This document shows, piece after piece, positions 35,462 through 45,267 of a DNA stretch of 64,000 bases. The notes under the pieces are model-generated. The model saw only the letters and a program-made list of their open reading frames with translations. It had not been told where the DNA came from and ran no database searches. Source of the stretch: UBA830 sp002295635 (GTDB lineage: Bacteria > Pseudomonadota > Alphaproteobacteria > MPNO01 > UBA830); contig DBHK01000013.1 in NCBI GenBank assembly GCA_002295635.1, forward strand, positions 62,001 to 126,000. The letters run 5' to 3'. Both the position numbers and the translations under genes were made by a program. Positions within the stretch are counted from its first letter, which is position 1. Each line of letters begins with the position of its first letter.

Positions 35462-35505
35462 TTCTGGATTCCGAAAAAAAATTAGTAAAAGCTTAAGGAA
35501 ACATA

Positions 35506-36054
35506 TCAAACATTCGCCGGGATACGTTTCCTGAATTCGGTTCGCCAGTCCTCTATCGGTTGAAAAGTCGGATCGGCTTTTGCGTGTGCTTCCGATGCGG
35601 CATAGATTTCCTCATCAGACATTGAAAAATCAATTCCGTGGCGATGAGGCTGATTGATATACCACGGTGTATCCATAAACGCCTCAAGCCGGTTTCCCTC
35701 AGGATCGAAGAAATAGACAGACCAGGCATTCCCATGATCTGTGACGAAAACCTCTTGAACGTCCTCGTCTGTCGTTACTGCATCGTAGACCTGTCGTAAT
35801 TGCAAGAGACTATCGCATTTGAAGGAAATCTGGTTCACGGTTGTCTGCTCTGTCTCAGGCTTCCTACCTTCCGCGACAATTACTTGATGGTGATCCTTCG
35901 GATCTCGGGACATGAAGGCATAGCGGTTACCGTTGAGCAAACCCTCATCAGCGATACCAAACCCAAACATTCGGACATAGAAATTCTTCATTCGCTCAAA
36001 ATCCTGCACCCAGATCCCGACGTGAGCAAGTTTCATCTCTGGTAGTTTGGACAT
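35506..36054 (-). CDS. VOC-family protein, extradiol-dioxygenase-like
   Basis: Protein of 182 residues with a VOC fold. The first ligand His is in LAHVGIWVQD and the last Glu in GNRLEAFMDTPWY; at the second site VNQISFKCD has Gln where His normally sits, so iron binding may be weakened. C-terminal part is helical and polar. GACGGGAAA ribosome site. It precedes ivd, with 44 bases between, but need not act in leucine metabolism. Its neighbour across the divergent promoter is an FAH-family hydrolase, which fits a ring-cleavage pathway. Confidence 0.82.
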   Translation of the reverse strand: MSKLPEMKLAHVGIWVQDFERMKNFYVRMFGFGIADEGLLNGNRYAFMSRDPKDHHQVIVAEGRKPETEQTTVNQISFKCDSLLQLRQVYDAVTTDEDVQEVFVTDHGNAWSVYFFDPEGNRLEAFMDTPWYINQPHRHGIDFSMSDEEIYAASEAHAKADPTFQPIEDWRTEFRKRIPANV

Positions 36055-36190
36055 TGGCAGATTTCCCGTCTAATTATATTATCTAATCTTAGGCGCGGTC
36101 TCGTCCGCTGCGCAATTATGACGGAATTACCGCACTTGCATATAACGACGCAAACGTTATTGATGCCCTATCAGTTCAACGGAGTGTGGC

Positions 36191-37042
36191 ATGAAAATTA
36201 CTTCCTATTCAGTAAACGGCAACGAATCTTATGGCGTTATCACCGATGCCGGGATTATTGACGCGCAACCGCTTGCCGGCGGTCCAAAAACATTGCGCGC
36301 GGCGATCGCCGCCGGCTCATTAAATATAATTGCGGAAGCTGTCGTGGGTAAATCACCCGATCATAGTCTTGATGATATCGAATTTCTTCCAGTGATCCCA
36401 GACCCTGATAAGATCATTGCTGTCGGCCTGAACTATCGCAGCCATGTTTTAGAGGGAGGCCGCGAGATTCCGAAATGGCCTATGATTTTTACCCGATTTG
36501 CCAATTCGCAGGTTGGTCACGCCCAAGCGATGATTAAACCGAACGTATCTGAAATGTTTGACTTCGAAGGCGAGATGGCGGTCATTATAGGTCAAACCTG
36601 TCGCCACGTTTCCGAAGCAGATGCCCTTTCGGTTGTTGCGGGGTATTCCTGCTATAATGACGGGTCAATCCGCGATTATCAGAGACATACCAGTCAGTTC
36701 GTACCCGGCAAAGGGTTCTACAAGTCAGGGGCCTTTGGTCCTTGGATGGTTACAGCTGATGAAATAACTGACCCGGGGTCCTTAACACTTATGACTCGGC
36801 TCAATGGTGAGGAAATGCAGAGGGCAACAACCGACGACCTACTTTTTAATATCCCACAGTTGATACATTATCTTACCACCGTCACCGAGCTAGTGCCCGG
36901 TGACGTTATCGTTTCCGGTACTACTGGCGGCGTCGGCGTCTATCGTGACCCACAGGTATTCATGAGTGAAGGCGATACGATTGAGGTCGAACTCGATAAA
37001 ATAGGAGTTTTACGAAATACTATAATTAACGAACGTATATAG
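36191..37042 (+). CDS. Fumarylacetoacetate hydrolase (FAH)-family protein
   Basis: Protein of 283 residues. The C-terminal FAH domain starts near residue 75 (IAVGLNYRSH), with metal-binding Glu/Asp in FDFEGEMAVIIG and the conserved YNDGSIRDYQRHT segment, then VPGDVIVSGTTGGVG. Family members hydrolyse or decarboxylate 2-oxo-hept-3-ene-dioate type ring-cleavage products or acylpyruvates. AACGGAG ribosome site. It is divergent from the extradiol-like VOC gene; the gap may hold a shared regulatory region. Confidence 0.9.
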   Translation: MKITSYSVNGNESYGVITDAGIIDAQPLAGGPKTLRAAIAAGSLNIIAEAVVGKSPDHSLDDIEFLPVIPDPDKIIAVGLNYRSHVLEGGREIPKWPMIFTRFANSQVGHAQAMIKPNVSEMFDFEGEMAVIIGQTCRHVSEADALSVVAGYSCYNDGSIRDYQRHTSQFVPGKGFYKSGAFGPWMVTADEITDPGSLTLMTRLNGEEMQRATTDDLLFNIPQLIHYLTTVTELVPGDVIVSGTTGGVGVYRDPQVFMSEGDTIEVELDKIGVLRNTIINERI

Positions 37043-37224
37043 TCTAATTGCCATTTGCCGAATAAGGTTTCCAAATTTGCCAGTATCGATCCCAAATGGA
37101 CGGGTTTTGCGCCTCCCAATCACCGGAATGCCCATGCCGTAAATAAGTACCAGACCCCTTCCCGGGCTCGAGCCAAGCCAATTTACGACTGTCAACTAGA
37201 CTGTACCAACGTCCGGCAATTGGA

Positions 37225-38103
37225 TCAGCGCAAACTGAGAAGCTTTAAAGCAGCTGCGAACAAATCATGATCCGGTTCTGCTAGAGCGCTGAGCGCGGTA
37301 AAATGATCGCGGCCCGTCATGCTAAGGGTCGAAGTCTCCACTCCCTCATCGCCCCAGGCTTTCGCGAGATCGCATGCCTGGCGATCAAATTCGTCGTATT
37401 CGTCGTCTCCGAAGGCGATGATTGTAGGACTGAGGGTATGAGGGGGAAGAAACATAGGACTTACAGCTGCCACGTCACCCTGCTCAAGTTGGACCGCGTC
37501 ATTCAATGGGGTTAGCCGGATCGGCTCAAGATCATAAATTCCACTTATCGGTAACCCACCAGCCACCGCATCGGTGGGCATATCTATATCTACAGACGGC
37601 CAATCGGTAGCCTGCATCATTGCGGTAAGATGTCCCCCGGCAGAATGTCCAGAAACGACTATCCGATCCCGATCGTAACCATAGTTATCCGCCTCTTTCC
37701 ACAAGTAAGCGATGGCTTGGCGACATTGCTCAGTCAGCGATGCGAGCGTCACACTGGGGCACAACGAATATTCGATATTGGCGAAAGCGGCCCCATGCAT
37801 ATTTAATTCCTTGGCAAGGAATTCAAATCCCTCCTTATCATTCCATTGCCAATATCCTCCATGGATGAAAGCGAACATCGGAGCGTTATCGGACTTTGGG
37901 AGAAAGATATCGAGTCGTTCCCGCGGATCATCACCATAAGCTACATCGAGAAACCCTCTTGGTGCACTCGCACGATATTCGGCCGACCGCTGGTTTTGGT
38001 CATTTTTGATTGCTGCTAGTGCCTCTTCACTGATCTGCACACGGTTGTTGTATTGCGCATATAGCTCATCGACGTCGTAATCCCGGTAAACGGCCTCAGT
38101 CAT
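37225..38103 (-). CDS. Alpha/beta-hydrolase, kynurenine-formamidase-like esterase
   Basis: Hydrolase of 292 residues. The oxyanion motif HGGYW, nucleophile GHSAGG and C-terminal GRDHF give a complete Ser-His set of the hormone-sensitive-lipase/KFase type; a likely acid Asp is in FGDDEYDEFDR. Arylformamidases (formylkynurenine hydrolysis) in this family share HGGYW, but so do other esterases. It is a single gene, convergent with the FAH-family gene and divergent from the luciferase-like gene. Confidence 0.85.
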   Translation of the reverse strand: MTEAVYRDYDVDELYAQYNNRVQISEEALAAIKNDQNQRSAEYRASAPRGFLDVAYGDDPRERLDIFLPKSDNAPMFAFIHGGYWQWNDKEGFEFLAKELNMHGAAFANIEYSLCPSVTLASLTEQCRQAIAYLWKEADNYGYDRDRIVVSGHSAGGHLTAMMQATDWPSVDIDMPTDAVAGGLPISGIYDLEPIRLTPLNDAVQLEQGDVAAVSPMFLPPHTLSPTIIAFGDDEYDEFDRQACDLAKAWGDEGVETSTLSMTGRDHFTALSALAEPDHDLFAAALKLLSLR

Positions 38104-38309
38104 TACATATCTCCCAATATGGTCATAGCCCAGCTAGTTCTTAGCCGTACTAAAATACGAGCCTACCTGGCAAGTAATTAAAATCCACGGCCGTTCTCTT
38201 TAACCTCAAAAAACGAAGAATTGGATAAAATCACTTTTCCAACCCGAGCATTTTATTTGCAATTACAAGTAACTTAATACAGTATACGGTTAGTTTAGGG
38301 AGAACTTAG

Positions 38310-39386
38310 ATGACAATTGATTTTGGCTACTTCACTCTTTCCGATAACCATTACCCGAATAATTCCAGATCTGCGAACGACTTCGTTCTTGAAATCCGCG
38401 AACAAACAATATTGGCAGACAAACTGGGGTACAGTTCGGCTTGGATTGGAGAACATCATTTCGACCGTCTAGGAGTGAACTCACGACCCGACATATTGCT
38501 AGCTAGCATCGTCCCTGAAACTAAAAATATACGCCTTGCGCCGGCTGTAAATGTCCTACCAATTCATCATCCAATCCACGTCGCAGAGATGTGGGCAACC
38601 CTCGACCTGTTATCGGGTGGTCGCGTTGATTATGCGTGCGGTCGAGGGTACGACGCCGACGAATATCACCCTTTCGGCGCCGACTTTATGACCTCCGCTG
38701 AGGTATTCGAAGAAGGAATGGATATTGTCTGGAAAGCTTGGACTGAAGACGGCCCATGGTCGCATGAAGGTACGTACTACAACATTAAAAATATGGATAT
38801 CACACCGAAGCCTATCCAGAACCCTATACCGTTCTATGTCGCATCTTTCTCTGAGACTTCTTCCAAGATGGCAGGCGCAAGAGGGCATAACATAATTTAT
38901 GCGCCGTTTGCAGCAGCGATGGTATACGGAAGTTTGGACAAAGCCGTAGACAGTTACCGCGAGAACTGCGTCGCAGCGGGTAAAAAACCCGGACGTGCGA
39001 TGTGTAGCTATTTTATTCATATCTCTGACACGCCGGAGGAAGACGAATTCGGACGTCAAGCAATGATAGACTATTTCCAACACTGTGTGCTCAGGGCCTT
39101 CCCCGACGATCCATCGACGATGCCGCCAACTATGCATTACTTCATGAAGATTAACGAGATTCTGCGCAACATGACCAAAAATACGCTTTCATCAAATTCT
39201 GTGCTACTCGGTAGCTCTGAGGAAATCACAGAACAGCTCAAAAAAGTCGAAGCAGCGGGCATTGATGAATGCATCCTATATTTCAACGTTGGCAAAAAAC
39301 CGAACGGCCTAGTTAAGGATCAAATGCACAAATTTATGGAAGAAGTTGCACCTAACTTCGAGAGCTACCAGGTCGCTGCAGAGTAA
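38310..39386 (+). CDS. LLM-class flavin-dependent oxidoreductase
   Basis: Luciferase-like monooxygenase of 358 residues, with SAWIGEHHFDRLG near the start and RVDYACGRGYDADEY in the middle. These enzymes use reduced flavin from a partner reductase to oxidise small molecules such as sulfonates or aldehydes. AGGGAGAA ribosome site, six bases before the next gene: the MarR regulator starts almost at its stop, so they are one operon and probably the enzyme's own regulator. No flavin reductase is nearby. Substrate unknown. Confidence 0.88.
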   Translation: MTIDFGYFTLSDNHYPNNSRSANDFVLEIREQTILADKLGYSSAWIGEHHFDRLGVNSRPDILLASIVPETKNIRLAPAVNVLPIHHPIHVAEMWATLDLLSGGRVDYACGRGYDADEYHPFGADFMTSAEVFEEGMDIVWKAWTEDGPWSHEGTYYNIKNMDITPKPIQNPIPFYVASFSETSSKMAGARGHNIIYAPFAAAMVYGSLDKAVDSYRENCVAAGKKPGRAMCSYFIHISDTPEEDEFGRQAMIDYFQHCVLRAFPDDPSTMPPTMHYFMKINEILRNMTKNTLSSNSVLLGSSEEITEQLKKVEAAGIDECILYFNVGKKPNGLVKDQMHKFMEEVAPNFESYQVAAE

Positions 39387-39392
39387 CTGGAC

Positions 39393-39842
39393 GTGGAACT
39401 GAGCACCTACCTACCTTATCTGGTCAACCGGGTCGGTCAGCGTTTTATCTCAGACATAGCGCCAACCCTCAATGAGGTTGGCGTCGATATCCAATCCTGG
39501 CGAGTACTTATCGCTCTCTACCAACGTGACGGTCAGCCGGTCGGAGCGCTGTCCGAACTAACGAGCATTAATTTTTCCACCTTGTCGCGGGTCCTAGACA
39601 GAATGGAAATGAGGGACCTTATAAAACGCACACGTGGTTCAGATGCCCGCTCTTTCACTATCGAAATAAGTGCGTCCGGTCGCGCTGTCACAGATAAAAT
39701 CCTACCTAAGGCTGCCGCACTTGAAGACGTAGCAACTGATGACTTCTCAAAAGCAGAGCTTGCAACCCTCCGCCAGCTCTTGACTAAGCTATATGCTGGA
39801 TTGGACGCTAGTAAACAAATCGAAGACCGAATAGCAGGCTAA
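39393..39842 (+). CDS. MarR-family transcriptional regulator
   Basis: Winged-helix regulator of 149 residues. The recognition helix lies in SELTSINFSTLSRVLDRM and the wing in RTRGSDARSFTIEIS, both typical of MarR. Such proteins usually sense aromatic or phenolic ligands. It starts with GTG six bases after the LLM gene stop, with no ribosome site of its own apparent, so translation is probably coupled; it likely controls the preceding gene. Confidence 0.93.
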   Translation: MELSTYLPYLVNRVGQRFISDIAPTLNEVGVDIQSWRVLIALYQRDGQPVGALSELTSINFSTLSRVLDRMEMRDLIKRTRGSDARSFTIEISASGRAVTDKILPKAAALEDVATDDFSKAELATLRQLLTKLYAGLDASKQIEDRIAG

Positions 39843-39994
39843 ATCTCACTCTCGCCGCTCTGTATTTGGGAACCTCCCATTAGGTTGCCTGTCACATACA
39901 TAGAAAAACTGTAACCCCATTTTTGTCACGTGATCGCCGAGAACAGATTCTGTGTTATATAGGTCCAAAGTAATCTGCCGCAGGATAGTTCACA

Positions 39995-40531
39995 ATGAAA
40001 AGATCAAAATCCGTCAGACTTGTCGCAATGGGAACGGGGTTGTTATTGATCACCGGTTGCGAGGAGGCCAAACTCGATACAGCTTTATTCGAATCCGTAA
40101 AACAGTGCACCGAGTTGGGGTTCACACAACAAGAATGCGTGACAAATTATCAACAAGCGCAACGTACACACATATCGGCAGCGCCTAAGTACACTTCGCA
40201 GAGCGATTGTGAGGCCGATTTCGGAACGAAAAAATGCGAGGTAGCTCCACAACGAACGACCTCTGGCGGCAGTGTTTTTATGCCTATGATGGCGGGATAT
40301 ATGATGGGAAGCATGCTTTCCGGCGGCGGTCGGGGCCAACCGCTTTACAGGGCAGCTGGCAACTCGAAAACCTTTAGGACCGCCAATAATATGGCCGTCG
40401 GATCAACCGTCGGAAGAACAAAGGTTGCCCAAAGTGCGACCCAAACCCCAAAAGCAAAGACACGCACCACATCGCGTGGCGGGTTCGGCGCTAACGCACG
40501 GAGTACAGTGCGTAGGTCGTTTGGTGGCTGA
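39995..40531 (+). CDS. ygiB: YgiB/DUF1190-family lipoprotein
   Basis: Lipoprotein of 178 residues. Lipobox LITGC gives the lipid Cys at residue 22. Mature part: several Cys (CTELGFTQQEC, DCEADFGTKKC), then a Gly/Met-rich stretch (MPMMAGYMMGSMLSGGG) and a basic Ser/Thr/Arg tail ending RRSFGG. This is the DUF1190 pattern, like E. coli YgiB. It lies 57 bases before the ygiC gene, the conserved partner. Function unknown; probably envelope-associated. Confidence 0.88.
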   Translation: MKRSKSVRLVAMGTGLLLITGCEEAKLDTALFESVKQCTELGFTQQECVTNYQQAQRTHISAAPKYTSQSDCEADFGTKKCEVAPQRTTSGGSVFMPMMAGYMMGSMLSGGGRGQPLYRAAGNSKTFRTANNMAVGSTVGRTKVAQSATQTPKAKTRTTSRGGFGANARSTVRRSFGG

Positions 40532-40588
40532 TGGATGAGCTCCTCTCGCGACGTAACTAAGTTTAAAACTCAGGTCGTAGATTGAAAG

Positions 40589-41749
40589 ATGGACCGAATA
40601 CCGGTTGAGCCGCGCGAAAATTGGCGCGAAACCGCAGAAGCACATGGGTTTCGTTTCCATAGCCCCGAAGATGAAGCTTACTGGGACGAAAGGCTCTACT
40701 ACCGTTTTACAATGGATCAGATTGAAGGCGACCTCGAAGACCCGACTGAGGAAATAGAACAACTATGCTTTGAGGTGGTCGAACGCGCGCTGTCGGATGA
40801 AACTATTATGAAGCGTTTGCAGATCCCAGAGGAATTTTGGGATTTTGTCGCTAACAGCTGGAGAAATCAGGAAAGAAATTTATATGGTCGGCTAGATTTT
40901 GCCTATGACGGGCGCAACCCAGCAAAGCTTTTTGAATACAATGCCGATACCCCGACCTCGTTATATGAGTCTGCGATCTTTCAATGGGTTTGGCTCGAAC
41001 AGGCAGTTGAACTCAACTTGATCCCGGACGGAAGTGACCAATTTAATTCTTTGCACGAAGCTCTGACGCAAGCGTGGAGCAAAATGGTTATTAACGGCAC
41101 CTTGCACCTCGCATGTTGCAAAGATTCCGATGAAGACCAAGGAACCGTTGAGTACCTGGCGGACTGCGCCCGACAGAGTGGACTCGAAACCCGATTAATC
41201 TATATTGAGGACATAGGCGTAAATGGTGAGGGTCGCTTCACAGATCTTCAGGATAACCTTATCGAAAACCTCTTTAAGCTATATCCATGGGAATGGCTCA
41301 TGTCGGAGGAATTTGGGCAACATATTCCAAAGTCCGGCGTCCGTTTTGTAGAGCCGGGTTGGAAAGCAATCCTCTCCAATAAGGGATTGTTGCCCCTTTT
41401 GTGGGAGATGTTCGAAGGTCATCCCAACCTGCTGCCGGCTTATTTCGAAGGCGATCCTGCGGCCTCTGCCTTAGACGGTAATTTTGTACGCAAGCCATTA
41501 TTTTCGCGCGAAGGCGCTAATGTGGAAATATTCAGAGACGGCGACCGGATTATTAGCGTAGATGGAGATTACGGAGCCGAGGGTCATATCATTCAGGCGC
41601 TTCACCCTCTTCCAGACTTCGATGGCAACTACCCAATGATCGGATCTTGGCTAGTCGCGAGTAAGGCCTGCGGTATTTGTATCCGCGAAGATACCACTCT
41701 CATAACCGGCGACGACGCCCGGTTCGTACCACATATTATCAGCGACTAA
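40589..41749 (+). CDS. ygiC: Glutathionylspermidine synthase-like ATP-grasp protein (YgiC family)
   Basis: Protein of 386 residues matching the C-terminal synthetase domain of glutathionylspermidine synthase (ATP-grasp). Typical segments are FAYDGRNPAKLFEYNADTP near residue 105, EPGWKAILSNKGLLPLLW near 250 and RKPLFSREGANVEI near 305. It lacks the amidase domain. E. coli YgiC/YjfC are known relatives without proven activity. Pairing with YgiB, its lipoprotein neighbour, is conserved in other proteobacteria. Confidence 0.9.
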   Translation: MDRIPVEPRENWRETAEAHGFRFHSPEDEAYWDERLYYRFTMDQIEGDLEDPTEEIEQLCFEVVERALSDETIMKRLQIPEEFWDFVANSWRNQERNLYGRLDFAYDGRNPAKLFEYNADTPTSLYESAIFQWVWLEQAVELNLIPDGSDQFNSLHEALTQAWSKMVINGTLHLACCKDSDEDQGTVEYLADCARQSGLETRLIYIEDIGVNGEGRFTDLQDNLIENLFKLYPWEWLMSEEFGQHIPKSGVRFVEPGWKAILSNKGLLPLLWEMFEGHPNLLPAYFEGDPAASALDGNFVRKPLFSREGANVEIFRDGDRIISVDGDYGAEGHIIQALHPLPDFDGNYPMIGSWLVASKACGICIREDTTLITGDDARFVPHIISD

Positions 41750-41767
41750 TACGACTTAAGATACACA

Positions 41768-43042
41768 ATGTCCGACCAACACAAGTCACTCCTCCGATTT
41801 CGTTTTATCGTGTTGCTATGTTCCCACGCGATGATATTTGTCGGTTCTGGAAGCCTTTTTCTGATCGCAGTCACGCTAAAGGATCTTTCTGCTGAATTCG
41901 GCTGGCCCCGCGAAGTCCCCTCCCTGGCGTTTTCGCTCCAATTTATCGGTGGCGGGCTCGGGGGAATTCTAATGGGATATCTGCTCGACCGTCTGGGCGC
42001 GGTCGTACTTCCAGTCGTAGCCACCTTTGCGGTTGTCACAGGATCTATCCTTACCACCCTCGTTGACGTCCAATGGCAACTGTTTTCAGTTTATCTAGTT
42101 TTATTCGGTTTTCTTGGACAGGGGAGTCTATACGCACCGTTAATGGCCAACATTTCAAAATGGTATGACAGAAGGCGCGGCATGGCAGTGGGCATCGTGG
42201 CTAGCGGGCAGAGCCTGTCGGGGATCATATGGCCACCAATATTCGGAATTGCCGTAACGGAGGTGGGGTGGCGCAACGGCTTTATAGGATTCGGGATTAT
42301 CGCCGGATGCATCATGCTACCTATGTGTTTAATTTTTGTCCGCACACCGCCGGAAACTTCAGTTCTTCAGGCCGCAGAGGCTTCGGAGCAACCAAACAAG
42401 ACCGCGTATTCTCGGCGCGGCGCTCGCCGTAGCGAGACAAGCCTGAGCTATCTCCATTTACAGATGGTGCTATGCGCTGCAATCATCGGCTGCTGCGTAT
42501 CTATGGCTCTACCCCTAGCCCATCTGGTAGCGCATGCCACTGACAAGGGGCTGCCACTGACCGACGCTGTAACGGTTCTCTCCGTAACCCTTATGGCCGC
42601 ATTTTTCAGCCGAGTACTCCTGGTCGGCATTTTGTCCGATCGTTATGGTGGAATGTGGGCTTTGTTTTCCTTTTCCGCACTTCAGGCCGCTATGCTCGCG
42701 CTATTGGCATATGCAGACACAACTTTCCTACTTTACGTGGTCGGGATCGGCTTTGGCCTCGGATACGGTGGTATCTTTCCAGTCTACGCAGTAATAATTC
42801 GTGAATATATGCCACCTCAAGAAGCCGGCCGACGCACCGGAATTGTCTTCCTATTTGGGGCCTGTGCGATGGGCCTTGGCAGTTGGATGGGCGGCGCCCT
42901 ATTCGATGCGACTGGCAGCTACGACCTACCCTTCCTTATCGGCGTCGCTGTCAATTGCATCAACCTCATTATTGTCGGAATTCTATTAACCAAAACTCAA
43001 CCCACCTCGCCTGAAGCTGCCCCAGCGTCAGGTCCGGCTTAG
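41768..43042 (+). CDS. MFS transporter
   Basis: Integral membrane protein of 424 residues with about twelve hydrophobic helices. The loop 2-3 signature is GYLLDRLGA, the loop after helix 6 is long and polar (residues ~195-225). Likely a metabolite importer or exporter of monocarboxylate type; substrate not identifiable. 18 bases after ygiC and 12 before the next SDR, so all may be one transcript. Confidence 0.9.
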   Translation: MSDQHKSLLRFRFIVLLCSHAMIFVGSGSLFLIAVTLKDLSAEFGWPREVPSLAFSLQFIGGGLGGILMGYLLDRLGAVVLPVVATFAVVTGSILTTLVDVQWQLFSVYLVLFGFLGQGSLYAPLMANISKWYDRRRGMAVGIVASGQSLSGIIWPPIFGIAVTEVGWRNGFIGFGIIAGCIMLPMCLIFVRTPPETSVLQAAEASEQPNKTAYSRRGARRSETSLSYLHLQMVLCAAIIGCCVSMALPLAHLVAHATDKGLPLTDAVTVLSVTLMAAFFSRVLLVGILSDRYGGMWALFSFSALQAAMLALLAYADTTFLLYVVGIGFGLGYGGIFPVYAVIIREYMPPQEAGRRTGIVFLFGACAMGLGSWMGGALFDATGSYDLPFLIGVAVNCINLIIVGILLTKTQPTSPEAAPASGPA

Positions 43043-43054
43043 GGAGCAGATTTC

Positions 43055-43843
43055 ATGGAAATTTCACTCGATGGGCGAACAGCCCTTATCACCGGTGGCA
43101 GCGAGGGTTTAGGAAAGGGCATGGCGATCCGATTTGCGCAATCTGGAGCTGATATCGCCATCATAGCCCGCCGGCCGGACGTACTAACCACTGCAAAAGC
43201 AGAAGTAGAAGCCGCCGGAAAGGGTAAAGTAATTGCCATCACCTGCGACCTTCTGAGTTCTGAGGAAACAGCCAAAGCATTTTCAGATGTTGAAGAAGCC
43301 TTTGGAAAAATCGACATTCTGGTCAACAATGCCGGTACATCACGAGCAAAACCATTTGAGACGGTCACCGATAACGATTGGGATGAAGATATACAACTCA
43401 AGCTGATGGCGGCGGTGCGTCTATGCCGGTCTGCCCTCCCGGGAATGAAACAGCGAAAATGGGGTCGAATTATAAATGTACTCAACATTGGTGCTAAGGC
43501 ACCGACCGCTAGCGGTGCCCCCACTGTCGTATCCCGGGCCGCCGGACTGGCGCTGACCAAAGTACTCGCCAGCGAGGGAGCACCGCACAACGTCCTAGTT
43601 AATGCGTTGATGGTAGGGTTAATTAAATCTGCCCAGTGGGAAAGAGCCTTCGAAAAAGAAAAGGACGCATTAGACTATGAGGTTTTCGTCCAACGGATAG
43701 CAAATAAGCGAAATATTCCGCTCGGTCGTATCGGCGAAACCGACGAATTTGCCAATATTGCCTGTTTCTTGGCTTCGGATCAGGCTGGATATATCACCGG
43801 TACGTCAATCAACGTGGACGGCGGCGCATCACCGGTTATCTAG
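43055..43843 (+). CDS. SDR-family protein without the canonical Tyr-x-x-x-Lys
   Basis: SDR fold of 262 residues. Cofactor motif TGGSEGLGKG and NNAG are intact, and C-terminal TGTSINVDGGASP is typical. In the active-site helix, where YxxxK is expected, the sequence reads TVVSRAAG: Tyr and Lys are replaced by Thr and Arg. NIGAKAP stands where the Ser strand should be. I recall relatives with the same segment, so it is probably a stable subfamily rather than a dead gene. Activity may differ (for example, a lyase or binding role). Terminator follows. Confidence 0.88.
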   Translation: MEISLDGRTALITGGSEGLGKGMAIRFAQSGADIAIIARRPDVLTTAKAEVEAAGKGKVIAITCDLLSSEETAKAFSDVEEAFGKIDILVNNAGTSRAKPFETVTDNDWDEDIQLKLMAAVRLCRSALPGMKQRKWGRIINVLNIGAKAPTASGAPTVVSRAAGLALTKVLASEGAPHNVLVNALMVGLIKSAQWERAFEKEKDALDYEVFVQRIANKRNIPLGRIGETDEFANIACFLASDQAGYITGTSINVDGGASPVI

Positions 43844-43875
43844 GAAATCCAAAATTATCGGTAGTTTTGGATTTC
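43844..43875 (+). terminator. Terminator after the SDR gene
   Basis: Eleven-base stem GAAATCCAAAA / TTTTGGATTTC around a 10-base loop, starting right at the SDR stop. The stem itself ends in T's. Confidence 0.7.
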
Positions 43876-43934
43876 TATGTTGGTTTAAACACGCGAAGTA
43901 GACAAAAAGATATCTGGCTGGGTTTTACTCTTTG

Positions 43935-43959
43935 AAAAGGCCCGGCACTTAGGCCTTTT
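43935..43959 (-). terminator. Terminator of the aminotransferase gene
   Basis: Eight-base stem AAAAGGCC / GGCCTTTT with a 9-base loop, six bases beyond the aminotransferase stop. It is symmetrical and could serve both strands. Confidence 0.75.
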
Positions 43960-43964
43960 CCGAA

Positions 43965-45152
43965 TTAATCAAGTGTTGAAGCCAGCCTATCCATAGCTGC
44001 GGAGATTGTCGGAGTATCAGCCGCGAAACAAAGCCGCATCCAGCCCTCGCCATCATCGCTGAAGGCTAGACCGGGCGCCAAGCCAACACCAACTTCATCA
44101 ATTAGTTTTTGCGCGAAAGCAACAGAATCCTTCATTCCTTCAACCGCAAAAAATGCATAGAATGCCCCCTCAGGACGCGATAACGTTACCCGTTTCATTG
44201 CCCCTAAGCGCTGGACCACTATGTCGCGGTTTTGCCGGTACCTCTTCAATGTTTCTTTGATGAACGGCTCTCCCTTACGAATAGCGGTAACACCAGCGTA
44301 TTGCACGAATGTCGTGGGATTAGCGATATTATATTCAACCAATTTCTCAAAGCCTTGGCCGGCATCAGCGGGGTGGGTGATCCATCCAAGACGCCACCCA
44401 GTCATCGACCATGACTTAGAAAAAGAGTTGATTACGATTACTCGGTCTTTGGGATCAGCAATATCCAGAAAAGATGGCGCCCGACCGAGTGGCAGGTTCG
44501 ATTCGTAAGCAAGCCGAATATATACCTCGTCTCCGATAAGCCATATCCCGCGTTTGCGACATTCTTCCAATACCAATTTCTGCTGGGCAGCGGGCATTAC
44601 CCACCCGGTCGGATTACCCGGTGAGTTGATAAACACTGCCTGAGTGCGACCATCACAAGCCGCAAATAATTCATCGATATCCAGTTTCCAGCGGCCATCT
44701 TCTCCTAATTTAAGAGCGACCTGACGGGGCTCTGCGCTCATGATGCGCACGGTCTCTTTACAATTAGGCCAAATTGGACCGACGGCAACCATATTATCAC
44801 CAGGTGCCATCAGAGCCTCAGACACCATCATAATCGCATTCATTCCGGAACCAGTTACCGTAATCCGATCTAGATCTATATCTCTGCCGTGCAAAGACGA
44901 CGCATAGGTAGCGATAGTATCTCGTAAGAGCGGTACGCCACGATTTTTGGCATAAAACACATGATCATCGTCAAGGGCCGCGGTGGCCGCATCCTTGATG
45001 AACTGCGGGGTCGGCACGTCGGGTTCGCCAAACCAGAGTTTCAATAATCCATCACGACCCATATTTGGTTCGGCAATATGGCGTATAAGTGAGCCGGGTA
45101 ATTCTTCGAGACTTCGACGCAGACCATTTGGCGCTCTAAGTTCTGTGGACAT
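43965..45152 (-). CDS. Class I/II PLP-dependent aminotransferase
   Basis: Fold-type I aminotransferase of 395 residues. The PLP Lys is in NSFSKSWSMTGWRLGW, the Asn/Pro segment in NSPGNPTGWV, and the cofactor Asp/Tyr in IWLIGDEVYIRL. The substrate is unclear; similar to aspartate/aromatic aminotransferase of the alpha branch. The ATG at 45152 is preceded by GAGAGAAAA; an ORF continues to 45203 but without ribosome site. It is convergent with the SDR gene and has its own terminator. Confidence 0.92.
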   Translation of the reverse strand: MSTELRAPNGLRRSLEELPGSLIRHIAEPNMGRDGLLKLWFGEPDVPTPQFIKDAATAALDDDHVFYAKNRGVPLLRDTIATYASSLHGRDIDLDRITVTGSGMNAIMMVSEALMAPGDNMVAVGPIWPNCKETVRIMSAEPRQVALKLGEDGRWKLDIDELFAACDGRTQAVFINSPGNPTGWVMPAAQQKLVLEECRKRGIWLIGDEVYIRLAYESNLPLGRAPSFLDIADPKDRVIVINSFSKSWSMTGWRLGWITHPADAGQGFEKLVEYNIANPTTFVQYAGVTAIRKGEPFIKETLKRYRQNRDIVVQRLGAMKRVTLSRPEGAFYAFFAVEGMKDSVAFAQKLIDEVGVGLAPGLAFSDDGEGWMRLCFAADTPTISAAMDRLASTLD

Positions 45153-45267
45153 AATTTTCTCTCGATCTATTCCTACGGATATCGGATAAAATCCAAATAC
45201 CACACTTAGGGATACGATACCGACTAACTAATAATTGAATTAATAACTTCAACGGGGCTTTTTCATC

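Noticed and set aside
37055..37270. Plus-strand ORF of 71 codons after the FAH gene
   Set aside because: Lies in the convergent gap and into the 3' end of the esterase; composition looks non-coding.
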